This document shows, one piece after another, positions 26,608 through 35,574 of a DNA stretch of 64,000 nucleotides. Below the pieces are notes generated by a model that saw nothing but the letters and a program-made list of their open reading frames with translations, searched no databases and had not been told where the DNA came from. Source of the stretch: Cyclobacteriaceae bacterium (lineage in GTDB: Bacteria > Bacteroidota > Bacteroidia > Cytophagales > Cyclobacteriaceae); the NCBI GenBank assembly GCA_028281285.1, contig JANQKF010000019.1, positions 248,001 to 312,000 on the forward strand. Direction: 5' to 3'. Numbering within the stretch: position 1 is the stretch's first letter; the number at the start of each line of letters is the position of its first letter. The translations under genes were made by a program, and so were the position numbers.

Positions 26608-27486
26608 TTTTCTGAAACTGAAGCCTAAGTTACCCTGTAGCCCACCTGTATGGAGAGCTAATATTTTGCTGTTGGTTGGAAAGCCACCTTTTCCAATTAG
26701 GTCATAAATACCATAAAGCATTTTGCCAGTGTATATAGGCTCTAGTGGAATTTGGTGTTTTTGCTCAAAGTCAAGAATGAAATTGATCAGCTCAGGTTTA
26801 ATCTTGGCATAACCACCAAAGTGATAGTCATTTTCAATATTCCAGTTTTCATAGAACTCTCCTACTAGAGCGGAAACCTCATTCGTTAAAAAGTCACCTT
26901 TCAAGCTGGAAAAGCCAATCACTTTTTTCCTACCTCCTAACCCCCGAATTATACCCGCCAAAGTTCCACCAGTTCCTACCGGACAACACACAAAATGGAA
27001 TGATTCATCGATTTCCTCTGCCATTTCCTTGCAACCTTCAATCGCAAGTTCATTGGTTCCGCCTTCCGGGAGTAGGTAGAAAGGGCCAAAACGATGCTCA
27101 AGACCTTTGAGAAAATCTACTTCTTGTTTCTTTCGATAAGAATTCCTATCGATATAGTGAAGCTCCATACCCCTCTCACGTGCAAAAGAAAGCGTGTGAT
27201 TTAATGGTCGGTGTTCCTCTCCCCTGATCAACCCTATGGTTTTAAAACCGAATTCACTTCCTGCACCTGCCACAGCATAGATATGATTGGAAAAAGCTCC
27301 ACCAAAAGTCAACAAAGTGTCGTAACCCAGGCGGCAGGCCTCCAGCAGATTGTACTTGAGCTTTCGGAGCTTATTGCCTGAAATCACCGGATGATTCAAA
27401 TCCTCTCGCTTTATGTATAGCTCTACTTTCTTTTGTAACAAGAAGGGCTCGAGAATTTGAACTATGGGAGTAGACTTCATTTCCAC
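26593..27486 (-). CDS. PLP-dependent D-cysteine desulfhydrase / ACC deaminase family enzyme
   Basis: A 297-residue fold-type II pyridoxal phosphate enzyme. Lys39 in SGNKLRKLKYNL is the expected cofactor lysine, and FGGAFSNHIYAVA, LLPEGGTNELA and CCPVGTGGTLAGI are the family's substrate and phosphate-binding loops. Members remove sulfide from D-cysteine or open the ring of 1-aminocyclopropane-1-carboxylate; the sequence alone does not decide, although D-cysteine desulfhydrase is the commoner activity in bacteria. The protein is a little shorter than the usual 330 residues. It is convergent with the DM13 gene and divergent from rluD. Confidence 0.88.
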   Translation of the reverse strand: MEMKSTPIVQILEPFLLQKKVELYIKREDLNHPVISGNKLRKLKYNLLEACRLGYDTLLTFGGAFSNHIYAVAGAGSEFGFKTIGLIRGEEHRPLNHTLSFARERGMELHYIDRNSYRKKQEVDFLKGLEHRFGPFYLLPEGGTNELAIEGCKEMAEEIDESFHFVCCPVGTGGTLAGIIRGLGGRKKVIGFSSLKGDFLTNEVSALVGEFYENWNIENDYHFGGYAKIKPELINFILDFEQKHQIPLEPIYTGKMLYGIYDLIGKGGFPTNSKILALHTGGLQGNLGFSFRKSLQR

Positions 27487-27510
27487 ACCGCCAAGTTAAT
27501 CATATCTTTG
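27480..27510 (+). promoter_or_regulatory. Probable sigma-A promoter of the RluD-type gene
   Basis: TTTC at 27480-27483, a 19-base spacer and a perfect TATCTTTG (TAnnTTTG) at 27503-27510 fit the Bacteroidota consensus. The leader before ATG 27530 would be about 12 bases, and the -33 part overlaps the start of the divergent gene. Confidence 0.55.
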
Positions 27511-27529
27511 TCCACAGAATTGATTCAAT

Positions 27530-28546
27530 ATGTCTGAAGAACTCAGAGAAGAGGAACTGTTTGAACACCATAGGATTATATGTGACCCCGGACAGGAGCC
27601 TCTGAGGCTCGATAAGTTTTTGATGGATCGATTGCCCAATGTGACTCGAAACAAAGTGCAACAGGGAATCAAAGACGGTTTTGTGAAGGTCAATGGTAAC
27701 ATGGTAAAACCGAATTATAAAGTTCAACCCAAAGATGATATCCTGATTGAACTTCCCGAACCTCCACGAGATACTGAAGTGGTGCCTGAAAACATTCCGC
27801 TGAATATTGTTTATGAAGATGATGATTTGCTTGTAGTTAATAAGGAAGCCGGAATGGTGGTCCATCCAGCATTCAACAATTGGACAGGCACGCTGGTCAA
27901 TGCATTGACCTATCATTTTCAACAGTTGCCCACTATGGAGGGTAATGACGGTAGACCGGGCTTGGTGCATCGGATTGATAAAGACACTTCCGGATTGTTG
28001 GTGATCGCCAAAACTGAGCGTGCGATGTCGGGATTAGCCAAACAGTTCTTGGATCATAGTATTGAAAGAACCTATCACGCGTTGATTTGGGGAGAACCTG
28101 CCGAGGAGTCGGGTACAATTGACGTAAACCTGGGTCGAAGTGAAAAAGACCGGAGAGTTACTGTGGCCATTGAAGATGGGTCCAGAGGAAGAAATGCCAT
28201 AACGCATTACAAGGTGCTGAAAAACCTGCGCTATGTCTCATTGGTCCAGTGCAATCTTGAAACAGGTAGAACCCACCAGATCCGGGCACATTTCAAATAT
28301 CTAGGTCATCCTCTATTCAACGATGCCACTTATGGTGGCGATCGCGTGGTTAAGGGCACCCAGTTTTCGAAATATAAGTCCTTCGTTGAAAACTGTTTCA
28401 AGGTAATTCCAAGGCAGGCTTTGCACGCAAAATCATTGGGGTTCGTACATCCTGTGACCAGGGAGTTCATGCAATTCGAATCTGAGCTTCCGAGTGATTT
28501 TAGGGCTGTTTTGGAGAAGTGGGATAATTATGTGCAATTCAACTAA
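27530..28546 (+). CDS. rluD: RluA/RluD-family pseudouridine synthase
   Basis: A 338-residue rRNA-modifying enzyme with an N-terminal S4 RNA-binding domain (LRLDKFLMDRLPNVTRNKVQQGIKDGFVKVN pattern at about 25-75) and a synthase domain. The catalytic Asp150 lies in HRIDKDTSGLLVIAKT; LETGRTHQIRAHF is the second conserved motif. By domain order and length it is closest to RluD (23S rRNA helix 69), but RluC/RluA specificity cannot be excluded by eye. It ends 8 bases inside the convergent hemolysin III gene. A well-formed promoter lies immediately upstream. Confidence 0.93.
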   Translation: MSEELREEELFEHHRIICDPGQEPLRLDKFLMDRLPNVTRNKVQQGIKDGFVKVNGNMVKPNYKVQPKDDILIELPEPPRDTEVVPENIPLNIVYEDDDLLVVNKEAGMVVHPAFNNWTGTLVNALTYHFQQLPTMEGNDGRPGLVHRIDKDTSGLLVIAKTERAMSGLAKQFLDHSIERTYHALIWGEPAEESGTIDVNLGRSEKDRRVTVAIEDGSRGRNAITHYKVLKNLRYVSLVQCNLETGRTHQIRAHFKYLGHPLFNDATYGGDRVVKGTQFSKYKSFVENCFKVIPRQALHAKSLGFVHPVTREFMQFESELPSDFRAVLEKWDNYVQFN

Positions 28547-29189
28547 AGGGGATTGCATAGTTAAAGATTGCCCAAAAATGGCAAAAGCTTCCTCCCAATA
28601 CACAGAGGTGCCAAATGGCATGATGGTACTTCAATTTTCGCCATAAATAAAAGAGTACTCCCCCGGTATAAAATGCACCTCCATAGAGCACCCAATGAAC
28701 TGCTTGTGTAGACAATAACTCTGCAATTCGGTCGAACATTACATATCCCAGCCACCCCATTCCCAGGTAAGAAATCAATGAAATCACTTCAAACCTCCCG
28801 GTAAAGAACAGTTTGAATATGGTTCCTGCGAGCGCAATCAACCAGACGGCTATGAGTACATTGATGCCCAGAGTTTCATCGCCCAATATGCCCCAGGCAA
28901 AAGGAGTGAAGGTACCAGCGATAAGAATGTAGATGGCAATATGATCAAGTTTTTTAAAGAGGAACTTGCGTTTTCTCTCTTTTACGTAGTGGTAAAGTGT
29001 AGAAGCTGAATAGAGAAGATTGAGGCTGATTCCAAAGATTAACACACTCCAGAGCATCCTGGGATCTTGGCTTTTGCCCACCATCAGTATGGTTGCAACG
29101 AGGCCTCCGAGCACTCCGAGGCCATGTGTGGTGGCATTGGCAACTTCTTCCTCAGGAGTATAAACGTCAAGTCGTATTTCCTTTGCCAC
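28539..29189 (-). CDS. Hemolysin III / PAQR family membrane protein
   Basis: A 216-residue protein with seven hydrophobic segments, typical of the bacterial hemolysin III (YqfA, PAQR) family. The conserved residues are visible: LYHYVKERKRKFLFKKLDHIAIYILIAGTF with the His and Asp-His pair, and AIWHLCVLGGSFCHFWAI with the C-terminal His pair, the probable metal site. The likely start is GTG 29189, two bases after the stop of the upstream channel gene, so both form an operon. Cytolytic activity is not implied; family members affect membrane lipid balance in ways not settled. Confidence 0.9.
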   Translation of the reverse strand: MAKEIRLDVYTPEEEVANATTHGLGVLGGLVATILMVGKSQDPRMLWSVLIFGISLNLLYSASTLYHYVKERKRKFLFKKLDHIAIYILIAGTFTPFAWGILGDETLGINVLIAVWLIALAGTIFKLFFTGRFEVISLISYLGMGWLGYVMFDRIAELLSTQAVHWVLYGGAFYTGGVLFYLWRKLKYHHAIWHLCVLGGSFCHFWAIFNYAIPFS

Positions 29190-29191
29190 GA

Positions 29192-29992
29192 TTAAAGGCG
29201 TTCGCCACAGTGCTTGCAGAAAATGGCATCAGGTGCGTGCCCTCCCTTACCACAGCTTTCACAGATGATTTCTTTGGTTTTGCCCTGGGCTTTACCTAAC
29301 TCCACGGTGACGATACCAGTAGGAACAGCAATAATGGCATAACCCATAATCATAATTACCGAAGCAATCGCTTGCCCTAGTACAGTCTGCGGTGCGATAT
29401 CTCCATAACCCACTGTGGTTAAGGTCACAATGGCCCAATAGACGCTTCGGGGAATGCTCGTAAATCCATTTTCACCTCCTTCAATCAGGTACATGACGGT
29501 GCCCATAATGACTACTATGCTTAACACCGCCCCCAGGAAGACCACAATCTTGTGCCGACTTGAGCGTAGTGCTCGACCGAGCTGTTCTCCCTCACCTACA
29601 AACCTACCTAGCTTCAGGATTCTGAAAACCCGTAGTAATCGCAACGCACGAATCACCAACAAGTATTGGGTTCCAACGAAGACCAGACTCAGATAGGTGG
29701 GCAGGATGGCCAGAAAGTCGATGATACCATAGAAGCTAAAAATGTATTTTCGGGGTTTCTCCGAGGCAATAATTCTCACTACATATTCAATGGTGAAAGC
29801 TACAGTCAATATCCATTCTGTGATCCTGAAAACAGTACCATATCGTTCCTCCATGGAAGGAACACTTTCGAGCATTACAGCGGCAATACTAATCAGGATG
29901 GCCCAGAGCAAGGCCACATCGAAAGCTTTGCCCGCAGGGGTATCCGCTTCGAAGATGATAACATACAGCCTTTGTTTAAGGGTCAATCTCAT
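29192..29992 (-). CDS. Voltage-gated potassium channel-type ion transporter with C-terminal zinc ribbon
   Basis: A 266-residue six-helix cation channel. S4 shows repeated arginines (ALRLLRVFRILKLGRF), and the pore has the K+ selectivity filter TLTTVGYGDIAP between S5 and S6. The end carries a two-pair cysteine motif, CESCG...IFCKHCGERL, about 20 residues long, which looks like a small zinc ribbon and would lie in the cytoplasm. Channels of this kind pass K+ in response to voltage. It is cotranscribed with the hemolysin III-like gene downstream (2-base gap). Confidence 0.9.
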   Translation of the reverse strand: MRLTLKQRLYVIIFEADTPAGKAFDVALLWAILISIAAVMLESVPSMEERYGTVFRITEWILTVAFTIEYVVRIIASEKPRKYIFSFYGIIDFLAILPTYLSLVFVGTQYLLVIRALRLLRVFRILKLGRFVGEGEQLGRALRSSRHKIVVFLGAVLSIVVIMGTVMYLIEGGENGFTSIPRSVYWAIVTLTTVGYGDIAPQTVLGQAIASVIMIMGYAIIAVPTGIVTVELGKAQGKTKEIICESCGKGGHAPDAIFCKHCGERL

Positions 29993-30172
29993 GTACTAAA
30001 AGTAGCAATATTTATTTGCAGTTTGGATTGTTCTTGAAGCACATCATAGCAGGCAGTCTTGTTAAAAAGTGTTAAGGATTTAAACCATTCATTTCTGCCT
30101 GGTCAAACAAGGGTTAAACATCTGCCGGGCAACCGAAACCTGCAGTCTATCTAAACTTTAAACTACCATATT

Positions 30173-32878
30173 ATGAACTACTGCAGAATTTTTTTTGCCG
30201 TGCTATTTATCCGTGCGGCCATGTCTGTTTCGGCTCAAGGGATCTCTGATATTAAAATCAGCATGGTATTAACGGATCAGACACGGTATTCAATTCTTCG
30301 TCAAATTGCGATGGACCACAATCTCCATTTTTATTACAAAAAGGATGAGATCAAAGATAAGGCTTTTAAGCAGCTGAACTTTCAAAATCAAAGTCTTAGA
30401 GAAGTCCTGATAATACTATTTGAAGATGAAGAAATTCACTTTGATATCCGGGAGAACAGGAGTGTTGTAATAAAGCCGATTGGGCAATCTTTTGTGGCAA
30501 GCACCGACCCTATGCGCTTTGACTTTACACTTAAAGGCCAAATTGTAGACCGCGAATCGTATGAGACATTACCCTTTGCTACCGTTAGATTGGACGGAAC
30601 CACCAGGGGTGTGTCAACTAATGTAGATGGGCATTTTGCTCTGTTGAATGTTCCAAGTGATACCGCCACTCTAATCGTTCAATATCTCGGCTATGAGCGG
30701 CTAACGTATAAACTGACACCCGACAAGATCAATGAGAACGGGCAGGTCGAAATAGCGCTAAAACCATTAACTACTCAGTTGGAGCAGATTGTAGTAAGGG
30801 GTGAGGATGAACATCTAATGAAAGCTTCTACCGGAGTTAGTAAAGTATCTGTATCTCCTGCTCAGTTGGCGGCTTTGCCCAGCCTTGGAGAAAAAGACAT
30901 TTTCAGGTCACTCCAACTGCTTCCTGGTGTGAGTGCAACGAACGAGACCTCTTCCGGGCTTTACGTCAGAGGAGGAACTCCCGATCAGAACCTGGTATTG
31001 TTCGATGGATTTACGGTGTATCATGTCGACCATTTCTATGGATTCTTCAGTGCCTTTAATTCCAATGCGGTCAAGGACGTTCAGTTGTTCAAGGGTGGGT
31101 TTGAAGCGAAGTATGGAGGCAGGATTTCCAGTGTAGTCGACTTAACGGGAAAGACCGGCAACAAATATGAATTGAGTGGAAATGTTGGTCTTTCGGCATT
31201 GAGCATAAATGGGTCGCTTGAGTTACCCTTTGCTGGTGACAAGGGTAATTTTTTTCTTGCAGCAAGGAGATCCTATACGGATATTATTCAAAGTGGTCTT
31301 TATGACAACATTTTTGGTTTGTTTGAAGAGGAGCAATCAACCTCTCAAAACACACCGGCCGGAAGATTCGGGAGGTTTGCTCAAACACAAACACAGCCTG
31401 CATTTTTTTTCTATGACCTGAATGCAAAAGCAAGCTATAGACCTTCCAATAGAGATATTCTGGCTTTGTCCATCTATACGGGTAAAGATAATCTTGACAA
31501 TACCAGGGATATAAATAGTAATGACTTTTTTGGTGGAAACCAGGGAATCAATTTCAGTAATAACAACACAGACATCAATTCCTGGGGCAATTTGGGTACT
31601 AGTGTCAAGTGGAGCAGGCAATGGAATGACGATTTATTCACTAATACTGTCTTGAGTTATTCGAATTACTTTACTGATAGAGATCAATTTTCAGAAACTG
31701 ATATAGCGAGGCAGGATTCGTCCTTTGTAATAAGAAATGGATTCATTGAGAATAATGATGTGCGAGACTTAAGCCTCCGTTCGGACCTTGAGCTGCAAAT
31801 CAGCAAGGATCATAATCTTGGTTTCGGAATTCAACTAAGCCATAATTCAATTACTTATGATCAGGTGCAGAACGATACACTGACCATTCTAAATCGCGAT
31901 GATCAAGGGCTTACGTCTGCCATCTATCTTCAAGATGAATGGTGGGTAACGGATAAAGTTCAATTGAATGCCGGAATCAGAACGGTTCATTTTGATGGAA
32001 CAGATAAAATCTATCTTGAACCGCGTCTGTCATTGACCTATCAGGCAACCAATAGGTTAAAGCTGAAGGCCGCTTGGGGACAATACAATCAGTTTATCAC
32101 TCGGGTAGTGAGGGAAGATGTCTCGCAGGGCAGCAGAGACTTTTGGCTTTTGGCCAATGAAGAGCTGAACCCAGTAAGCTCCTCTACCCATTATATAGCC
32201 GGTTTGAGCTATGAGACGAACGATTTCTTATTTGATATTGAGGCATATTATAAGGACCTTTCAGGGCTTTCGGAATACACGCTGCGTTTTTCAAACTCGT
32301 TCCGGAATAGATCGAGGGTGATCGAAGTGGATGAACTGTTCTTTCAAGGTTCTGGTTATGCACGAGGTATTGAATTCTTGGCGCAGAAGAAATATGGTAA
32401 ATTCACCGGTTGGATTAGCTATACGCTTAGCGAAGTTATCCACGACTTTCCTGGCTTATCAGACGGACCATTCCCTGCACTTCACGATCAGACACACGAA
32501 TTCAAAGTTGTAAACAGTTTCAGGTTAGGTAATTGGAACCTGTCCGGAACTTGGGTTTATTCTACAGGGAAGCCATATACCAGTCCGATTGGCGGCTATG
32601 AACTTGACTTACTGGATAATACAACCGCATCGTTTATAAGTGTTGGAGAGAAAAATGCGTTCCGGCTGCCTGATTATCATCGAATGGATTTATCGGCAAC
32701 CTATAGTTTTGACCTGGGGATCAACTCTAAGGCTGAAGCAGGGTTATCCATATTCAACATATACAACCGCACTAACATCTGGTACAAGACATTTGAAGTC
32801 ATTGAGGATGATCTCATCACCACAGATGTGACTACACTCGGGTTCACACCCAATATATTTTTCAACTTTAAATTCTGA
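30173..32878 (+). CDS. TonB-dependent receptor with STN and carboxypeptidase-like domains
   Basis: A 901-residue outer-membrane receptor. Domains in order: signal peptide (to about residue 22, ending SAQG), STN domain (about 26-103), carboxypeptidase D regulatory-like domain (about 118-200, VDRESYETLPFATVRLDGTTRGVSTN), plug (RSLQLLPGVSATNETSSGLYVRGG, FDGFTVYHVDHFYGFF) and a barrel. It is followed four bases later by a DUF4249 lipoprotein instead of SusD. The STN domain suggests signalling through an anti-sigma factor, but no FecR or ECF sigma gene is next to it; a LytS/LytTR pair lies just downstream on the other strand. Substrate unknown. Confidence 0.92.
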   Translation: MNYCRIFFAVLFIRAAMSVSAQGISDIKISMVLTDQTRYSILRQIAMDHNLHFYYKKDEIKDKAFKQLNFQNQSLREVLIILFEDEEIHFDIRENRSVVIKPIGQSFVASTDPMRFDFTLKGQIVDRESYETLPFATVRLDGTTRGVSTNVDGHFALLNVPSDTATLIVQYLGYERLTYKLTPDKINENGQVEIALKPLTTQLEQIVVRGEDEHLMKASTGVSKVSVSPAQLAALPSLGEKDIFRSLQLLPGVSATNETSSGLYVRGGTPDQNLVLFDGFTVYHVDHFYGFFSAFNSNAVKDVQLFKGGFEAKYGGRISSVVDLTGKTGNKYELSGNVGLSALSINGSLELPFAGDKGNFFLAARRSYTDIIQSGLYDNIFGLFEEEQSTSQNTPAGRFGRFAQTQTQPAFFFYDLNAKASYRPSNRDILALSIYTGKDNLDNTRDINSNDFFGGNQGINFSNNNTDINSWGNLGTSVKWSRQWNDDLFTNTVLSYSNYFTDRDQFSETDIARQDSSFVIRNGFIENNDVRDLSLRSDLELQISKDHNLGFGIQLSHNSITYDQVQNDTLTILNRDDQGLTSAIYLQDEWWVTDKVQLNAGIRTVHFDGTDKIYLEPRLSLTYQATNRLKLKAAWGQYNQFITRVVREDVSQGSRDFWLLANEELNPVSSSTHYIAGLSYETNDFLFDIEAYYKDLSGLSEYTLRFSNSFRNRSRVIEVDELFFQGSGYARGIEFLAQKKYGKFTGWISYTLSEVIHDFPGLSDGPFPALHDQTHEFKVVNSFRLGNWNLSGTWVYSTGKPYTSPIGGYELDLLDNTTASFISVGEKNAFRLPDYHRMDLSATYSFDLGINSKAEAGLSIFNIYNRTNIWYKTFEVIEDDLITTDVTTLGFTPNIFFNFKF

Positions 32879-32882
32879 GATC

Positions 32883-33692
32883 ATGAAGAGAAAATATCTT
32901 ACTCTATATACTTTCATCGTTTTAATTGTCTGGTCTTGCAATTCAAATCAGTTTGATCCGGAGGTGGCTGAGGAAGTCATAGTTGAGGCATATCTTTACA
33001 GCGATTTACCTGCCAACGAAATTAGAATAAGTCGTCTGATACCTTTTTCGACTAGTGAGACCTCGTTCGAAATAGATGATGCTAGAGTTCTCATTGCACA
33101 TCAGGGTCTTGAATATGAGCTAGTCAATCAAGGGGAGGGTAAATACATAAATGAAAGCCTGAGAATTCAAGAAGGAGAACATTATGAACTGAAATTTGAG
33201 TACTTCGATAAATTGATATCCGCTCAGACCGCTGTTCCTGAGAAGCCTAAGAACCTGAGCATTTCGGTGGATGAAATAGAGATAGCCCCCATAAGCAGCT
33301 TCCTGGACCTTCGTGATCGTGATTTTGATCAGATCGAGGTCTATTGGGATAATCCCGAAGGTAAATTTTTTTATCTGTTGGTTGAAAATATAGAATCATT
33401 CCCTGCACCAATTGACGAGAATGGAATTCTGGAAGGTTTCACGGCTAATTTTGAGTTTGTCATACCACCTACAAATCTTGATGTAAGTAATATCAGGCCA
33501 CAGACATTAAGCCATTATGGAACTTATAGAGTGATCTTGTTTAGCGTAAATCAAGAGTATGTCGATCTTTACGAAACGGCCGAACAAGACTCTCGAAACC
33601 TCACAGAACCTTCGAGCAATGTTCAAAACGGGCTTGGTATTTTCACAGCATTTAATAGTGATACCACTTACTTTAGGGTCAAGAGACCTTGA
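32883..33692 (+). CDS. DUF4249 lipoprotein
   Basis: A 269-residue lipoprotein: the signal sequence ends in IVLIVWSC, with the lipid-modified cysteine at about residue 19. The rest resembles DUF4249 (EEVIVEAYLYSDLPANEIRISR, then an all-beta region ending in HYGTYRVILFSVNQEYVDLYE). These proteins are commonly encoded right after TonB-dependent receptors in Bacteroidota and are thought to sit at the cell surface as partners of the receptor, analogous to SusD; this function is inferred. The start is four bases after the receptor stop. A perfect 7-bp hairpin (33687-33704) spans its stop. Confidence 0.88.
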   Translation: MKRKYLTLYTFIVLIVWSCNSNQFDPEVAEEVIVEAYLYSDLPANEIRISRLIPFSTSETSFEIDDARVLIAHQGLEYELVNQGEGKYINESLRIQEGEHYELKFEYFDKLISAQTAVPEKPKNLSISVDEIEIAPISSFLDLRDRDFDQIEVYWDNPEGKFFYLLVENIESFPAPIDENGILEGFTANFEFVIPPTNLDVSNIRPQTLSHYGTYRVILFSVNQEYVDLYETAEQDSRNLTEPSSNVQNGLGIFTAFNSDTTYFRVKRP

Positions 33693-33704
33693 TAGGAATC
33701 AAGG
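33687..33704. other. Perfect hairpin between convergent genes
   Basis: CCTTGAT-AGGA-ATCAAGG forms a 7-bp stem with a 4-base loop, spanning the DUF4249 stop and 10 bases from the stop of the convergent LytTR gene. It has no T-tract on either strand, so a terminator role is doubtful; a 3'-end structure is possible. Confidence 0.3.
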
Positions 33705-33714
33705 GAATGATTGA

Positions 33715-34440
33715 CTACAAGCTCATCATTTCCTTGAACCTTGCCGCTTGTCTTCGGCTAACCTCTACTTTGTCTCCGCCTTTAAGCACTACCATCAGCC
33801 CTCCGTTAAACCAGGACTCGATACTTTCCACCCAGTTGAGATTGATGATGTGTTTTCTACTTGCCCGGAAGAATGATCGGTCATCCAGTCGCTCGTCTAG
33901 TGCATTCAATGATTTGTGGATCATTGGTTTGAAATTGTCAAAGTAGATCTTGATGTAGTTTCCATCTGATTCGAAAAGACGAATGTTCTCCAATTTCACA
34001 AACCAGCACTTGTCACCATCTTTTACGAAAACCTGATCAGTAGGCCCAAGTTTCTTTTCGGGTTCTTTTGCCGGTTCTTCCTTCGTGGCTCTTTTCAGAA
34101 GTTTGGTGATACTTTCTTTGAGACGGTCTGGCTCGATAGGCTTCAATAAATAATCAAGCGCATTAAAATCAAATGCCTTTAAGGCATATTCGTCATAGGC
34201 AGTGGTGAAGATCACTTCAGGCACCGTTTCTAATGATTGTAAAAGCTCAAATCCTGTCTTACCAGGCATTTGAATGTCGAGAAAGAGTAAATCAGGCTGA
34301 AGTGACTTTATCTTCTCTTCAGCATCTTCAGCATTCATTGCTTCTCCTACAATTTCAATCTCAGGATATTCCTGTAGCAAATTGGTCAACTCTTTCCTGG
34401 CCAATCGTTCGTCATCAATAATTAGTGCCTTCATATTCAT
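33715..34440 (-). CDS. LytTR-family response regulator
   Basis: A 241-residue regulator: receiver domain (1-120) with Asp10, phospho-acceptor Asp55 in LLFLDIQMPGKTG and Lys105-Pro106-type KPI, then a linker rich in EEPAKEPEKK, and a C-terminal LytTR DNA-binding domain (FVKDGDKCWFVKLENIRLFESDGNYIKIYF, then SFFRASRKHIINLNWVE). It forms an operon with the kinase at 34440-35525: the kinase TAA overlaps the regulator ATG by one base (TAATG). No target is marked by sequence, but the TonB receptor gene converging on it is a candidate. Confidence 0.93.
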   Translation of the reverse strand: MNMKALIIDDERLARKELTNLLQEYPEIEIVGEAMNAEDAEEKIKSLQPDLLFLDIQMPGKTGFELLQSLETVPEVIFTTAYDEYALKAFDFNALDYLLKPIEPDRLKESITKLLKRATKEEPAKEPEKKLGPTDQVFVKDGDKCWFVKLENIRLFESDGNYIKIYFDNFKPMIHKSLNALDERLDDRSFFRASRKHIINLNWVESIESWFNGGLMVVLKGGDKVEVSRRQAARFKEMMSL

Positions 34441-35525
34441 TAAATTCTTTGAGGAATTTTCACCTCCGTTATTACAAACTTATCATTTTCATTAAAAATC
34501 TTAAATGAGGCTTCATCGCCATAGATAAGCCTCAGTCTTTGTTTGGTATTGGCCAAGCCATATCCTCCTTCTTTTTTTGGTTTCTTGATTACGCCATTTA
34601 CCAACTGACCACTATTTCTTATCTGGATTTTCAAAACAGAATTTTCAACATCCGTGTTCAATTCAACGATTCCCCCTTTAACCAAATTTGAAACCCCATG
34701 TTTGATGGCATTTTCAATTAAGGTTTGCATCATCATTGGCGGAATCTGGAACTTTTCAGAATCATCATGGATATTAAATTTGATTTGAAGCCTCTCTTCA
34801 AATCGAATACTTTCCAACTCAAGATAGTCTCTTACCGTATTAAGCTCCTCATTAAAATCCACGACACGCATTTTATCCATGATGAGTGAATTCCTGAGAA
34901 TATTGGAGAGTTGTGTAATAGCGATTTTCGCCTTGCTTGGATTTTCGTCAACCAACGCCCTCATGCTATTGAGCGCATTAAATATAAAGTGCGGGTTGAG
35001 CTGTGATTTTAACTGGTTGAGCTGCATCTCGTTTACTGCCGCTTCATATTGTAATGATTTGTTGTTACTCTCCAAATAATGGTAAAGGATATAAATGGTT
35101 ATCCATATCATAAACAACGTGAAGATGGTGATCGCAAGAAGCGAAACACCTAAAAAGAATTCTTCGTTGATGACAAACGCCTGAAATAAGGAGTAGATAA
35201 GATAAATCACGGCAGTAGAAATGGCGGAAAGCACAATGGCAACTCCCAATAAGGGCAGAATGATCCTTCCCAGGTCTTTTTTCAGCCAATTACGGGCCAG
35301 AACGATGCGTCTGATCACGAAATGAGAAACCAAAAATAGGATTGGCGTATGAATTAGAACCTCCAGTTGTTGTCTCCTGATTGATTCCGTACCCTGATCA
35401 AGCGGATCACCTGATTGTAAGACAATATTAATCAATGCGTAGGTCGACCAACCTATCACTTGAAGTGTCCAATATAATCTCCGTTTTCGCATCCAGAGGC
35501 TTACTCCGTGGAGCAAATTAAGCAT
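34440..35525 (-). CDS. LytS-type sensor histidine kinase
   Basis: A 361-residue membrane histidine kinase of the HisKA_7TM/His_kinase type used by Bacteroidota. Four or so hydrophobic helices fill residues 15-150, and the catalytic region opens with QLKSQLNPHFIFNALNSMR, where His179 is the phospho-acceptor. The ATP-binding lobe has the N-box LIENAIKHGVSNL and a GGYGLANTKQRL box. No extracellular sensor domain is evident, so the signal probably acts within the membrane. Cotranscribed with the LytTR regulator downstream. An alternative ATG is at residue 12. Confidence 0.9.
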   Translation of the reverse strand: MLNLLHGVSLWMRKRRLYWTLQVIGWSTYALINIVLQSGDPLDQGTESIRRQQLEVLIHTPILFLVSHFVIRRIVLARNWLKKDLGRIILPLLGVAIVLSAISTAVIYLIYSLFQAFVINEEFFLGVSLLAITIFTLFMIWITIYILYHYLESNNKSLQYEAAVNEMQLNQLKSQLNPHFIFNALNSMRALVDENPSKAKIAITQLSNILRNSLIMDKMRVVDFNEELNTVRDYLELESIRFEERLQIKFNIHDDSEKFQIPPMMMQTLIENAIKHGVSNLVKGGIVELNTDVENSVLKIQIRNSGQLVNGVIKKPKKEGGYGLANTKQRLRLIYGDEASFKIFNENDKFVITEVKIPQRI

Positions 35526-35574
35526 ATATCTGAAAAGTGAGCCATTGCTCTTCTATAAGAGGTTAGGGGCAGTT

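Noticed and set aside
27500..27970. A 156-codon minus-strand frame over the rluD gene
   Set aside because: Composition is unlike a protein (many His, Ile and Gln from antisense reading) and rluD is clearly the real gene.
32883..33692. SusD partner for the upstream TonB receptor
   Set aside because: The protein has the DUF4249 pattern, lacks the helical TPR-like core of SusD and is about half the usual length.
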